From: Paracoccaceae bacterium | GTDB taxonomy: Bacteria > Pseudomonadota > Alphaproteobacteria > Rhodobacterales > Rhodobacteraceae | DNA: 22,143 nt | NCBI GenBank assembly: GCA_003512825.1 | Contig: DOOI01000089.1 | Location: forward strand, 531 to 22,673 | Reading direction: 5' to 3' | Translations under genes and position numbers: made by a program | Shown: piece by piece, positions 21,717 through 22,143 of the stretch | How positions within the stretch are numbered: the first letter of the stretch is position 1 | Layout of the letters: every line of letters starts with the position of its first letter | The notes under the pieces: generated by a model | What the model was told of the DNA's origin: nothing | The model's input: the letters and a program-made list of their open reading frames with translations, nothing else | Databases searched by the model: none

Positions 21717-22143
21717 ATGACCACGATTAAGCACCACCTCACAGACGCACTTTTGATGGGCTATGCAGCGGGCACCCTGCCCGAGGCCTTTAGCCTAGTG
21801 GTCGCCACGCATCTGTCGATGTGCGATGAATGTCGCGCTCAAGCCGCGAGTTTTGACGCGGTGGGCGGCGCAGTTCTGGAAGGCGGCGAGACGGTATCGA
21901 TGGACGCAGGCAGTTTGGCGGCCACCTTGGCGCGTATCCAAGGCGTGACCCCTGAGGCCGCGCCAAAGGCACCGCACGCCAAGGCGCGCAAGGCCGGGGA
22001 TCTGCCAAAGCCGTTGCTTGACTACATCGGGGGCGATCTTGATGCCGTGCGCTGGCGTCCAGTTGGCATGGGGGTGCGGCAGGCCATCCTGACCACTGCC
22101 AAAGGTGCGACGGCACGGCTCTTGTATATTCCCGCTGGCACCG
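21717..22143 (+). CDS. chrR: ChrR, zinc anti-sigma factor of RpoE (3' partial)
   Basis: The N-terminal 142 residues are present, and the gene continues past the window edge. The zinc-binding anti-sigma domain has the expected ligands His7, His32, Cys36 and Cys39 (in ATHLSMCDEC), offset by one from R. sphaeroides ChrR (H6, H31, C35, C38). The YAAGTLPEAFSLVVATHL helix that contacts the sigma factor is nearly identical to that homologue from memory. After a linker, LDYIGGDLDAVRWRPVGMGVRQAIL begins the cupin-like C-terminal domain needed for the singlet-oxygen response, cut here after IPAGT. I chose ATG at 21717 because it aligns with the known N-terminus; ATG at 21711 would add Met-Asn. Its role is to bind and inhibit RpoE. 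Confidence 0.93.
   Translation, partial: MTTIKHHLTDALLMGYAAGTLPEAFSLVVATHLSMCDECRAQAASFDAVGGAVLEGGETVSMDAGSLAATLARIQGVTPEAAPKAPHAKARKAGDLPKPLLDYIGGDLDAVRWRPVGMGVRQAILTTAKGATARLLYIPAGT

Overview
The window reads as chromosomal DNA of a Rhodobacterales alphaproteobacterium (Rhodobacter/Roseobacter relatives). The best evidence is the right-hand edge. It carries an rpoE-chrR sigma/anti-sigma pair with a divergent five-gene operon in the order I remember for the singlet-oxygen locus of Rhodobacter sphaeroides (FAD oxidoreductase, DUF1365, MFS carrier, DUF3833, SDR). High GC, long antisense reading frames and many ATGA-type gene overlaps fit this assignment. I see no tRNA, rRNA, CRISPR array, insertion sequence or phage gene.

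Region 1 (1-7337, minus strand) is one operon. Its order is acyl-CoA synthetase, LivG-type ATPase, LivH-type permease, a small two-helix membrane protein, LivM-type permease, periplasmic binding protein, and LivF-type ATPase (cut by the window edge). It looks like a complete ABC importer of the branched-chain amino acid (HAAT) type coupled to a CoA ligase, so the substrate is more likely a carboxylic or fatty acid than an amino acid. Strong RNA hairpins flank the binding-protein gene.

Region 2 (7541-10167, plus strand) is divergent from region 1. It encodes a soluble hybrid histidine kinase and an OmpR-type response regulator that overlap by ATGA. They are the obvious candidate regulators of the importer/ligase operon, and the shared upstream region has two inverted repeats about 21 bp apart.

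Region 3 (10253-14939) holds a minus-strand M20-family amidohydrolase. Divergent from it are a histidine-phosphatase-family protein and a three-gene lysine-catabolism operon: a LYS1-like saccharopine dehydrogenase (lysine-ketoglutarate reductase role), a SemiSWEET/PQ-loop transporter, and a LYS9-like saccharopine dehydrogenase. The transporter between the two saccharopine enzymes is the most novel-looking arrangement in the window.

Region 4 (14991-16261) starts with a bidirectional terminator. It then has two small exported proteins of unknown function, a palindrome-rich intergenic region and a DUF3775 protein, all on the minus strand.

Region 5 (16322-22143) is the RpoE/ChrR locus. A good sigma-E-type promoter (TGATCC, 18-bp spacer, TATTGC) lies upstream of rpoE and inside a longer open frame, which argues that rpoE starts at a downstream GTG. 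ChrR runs off the right edge.
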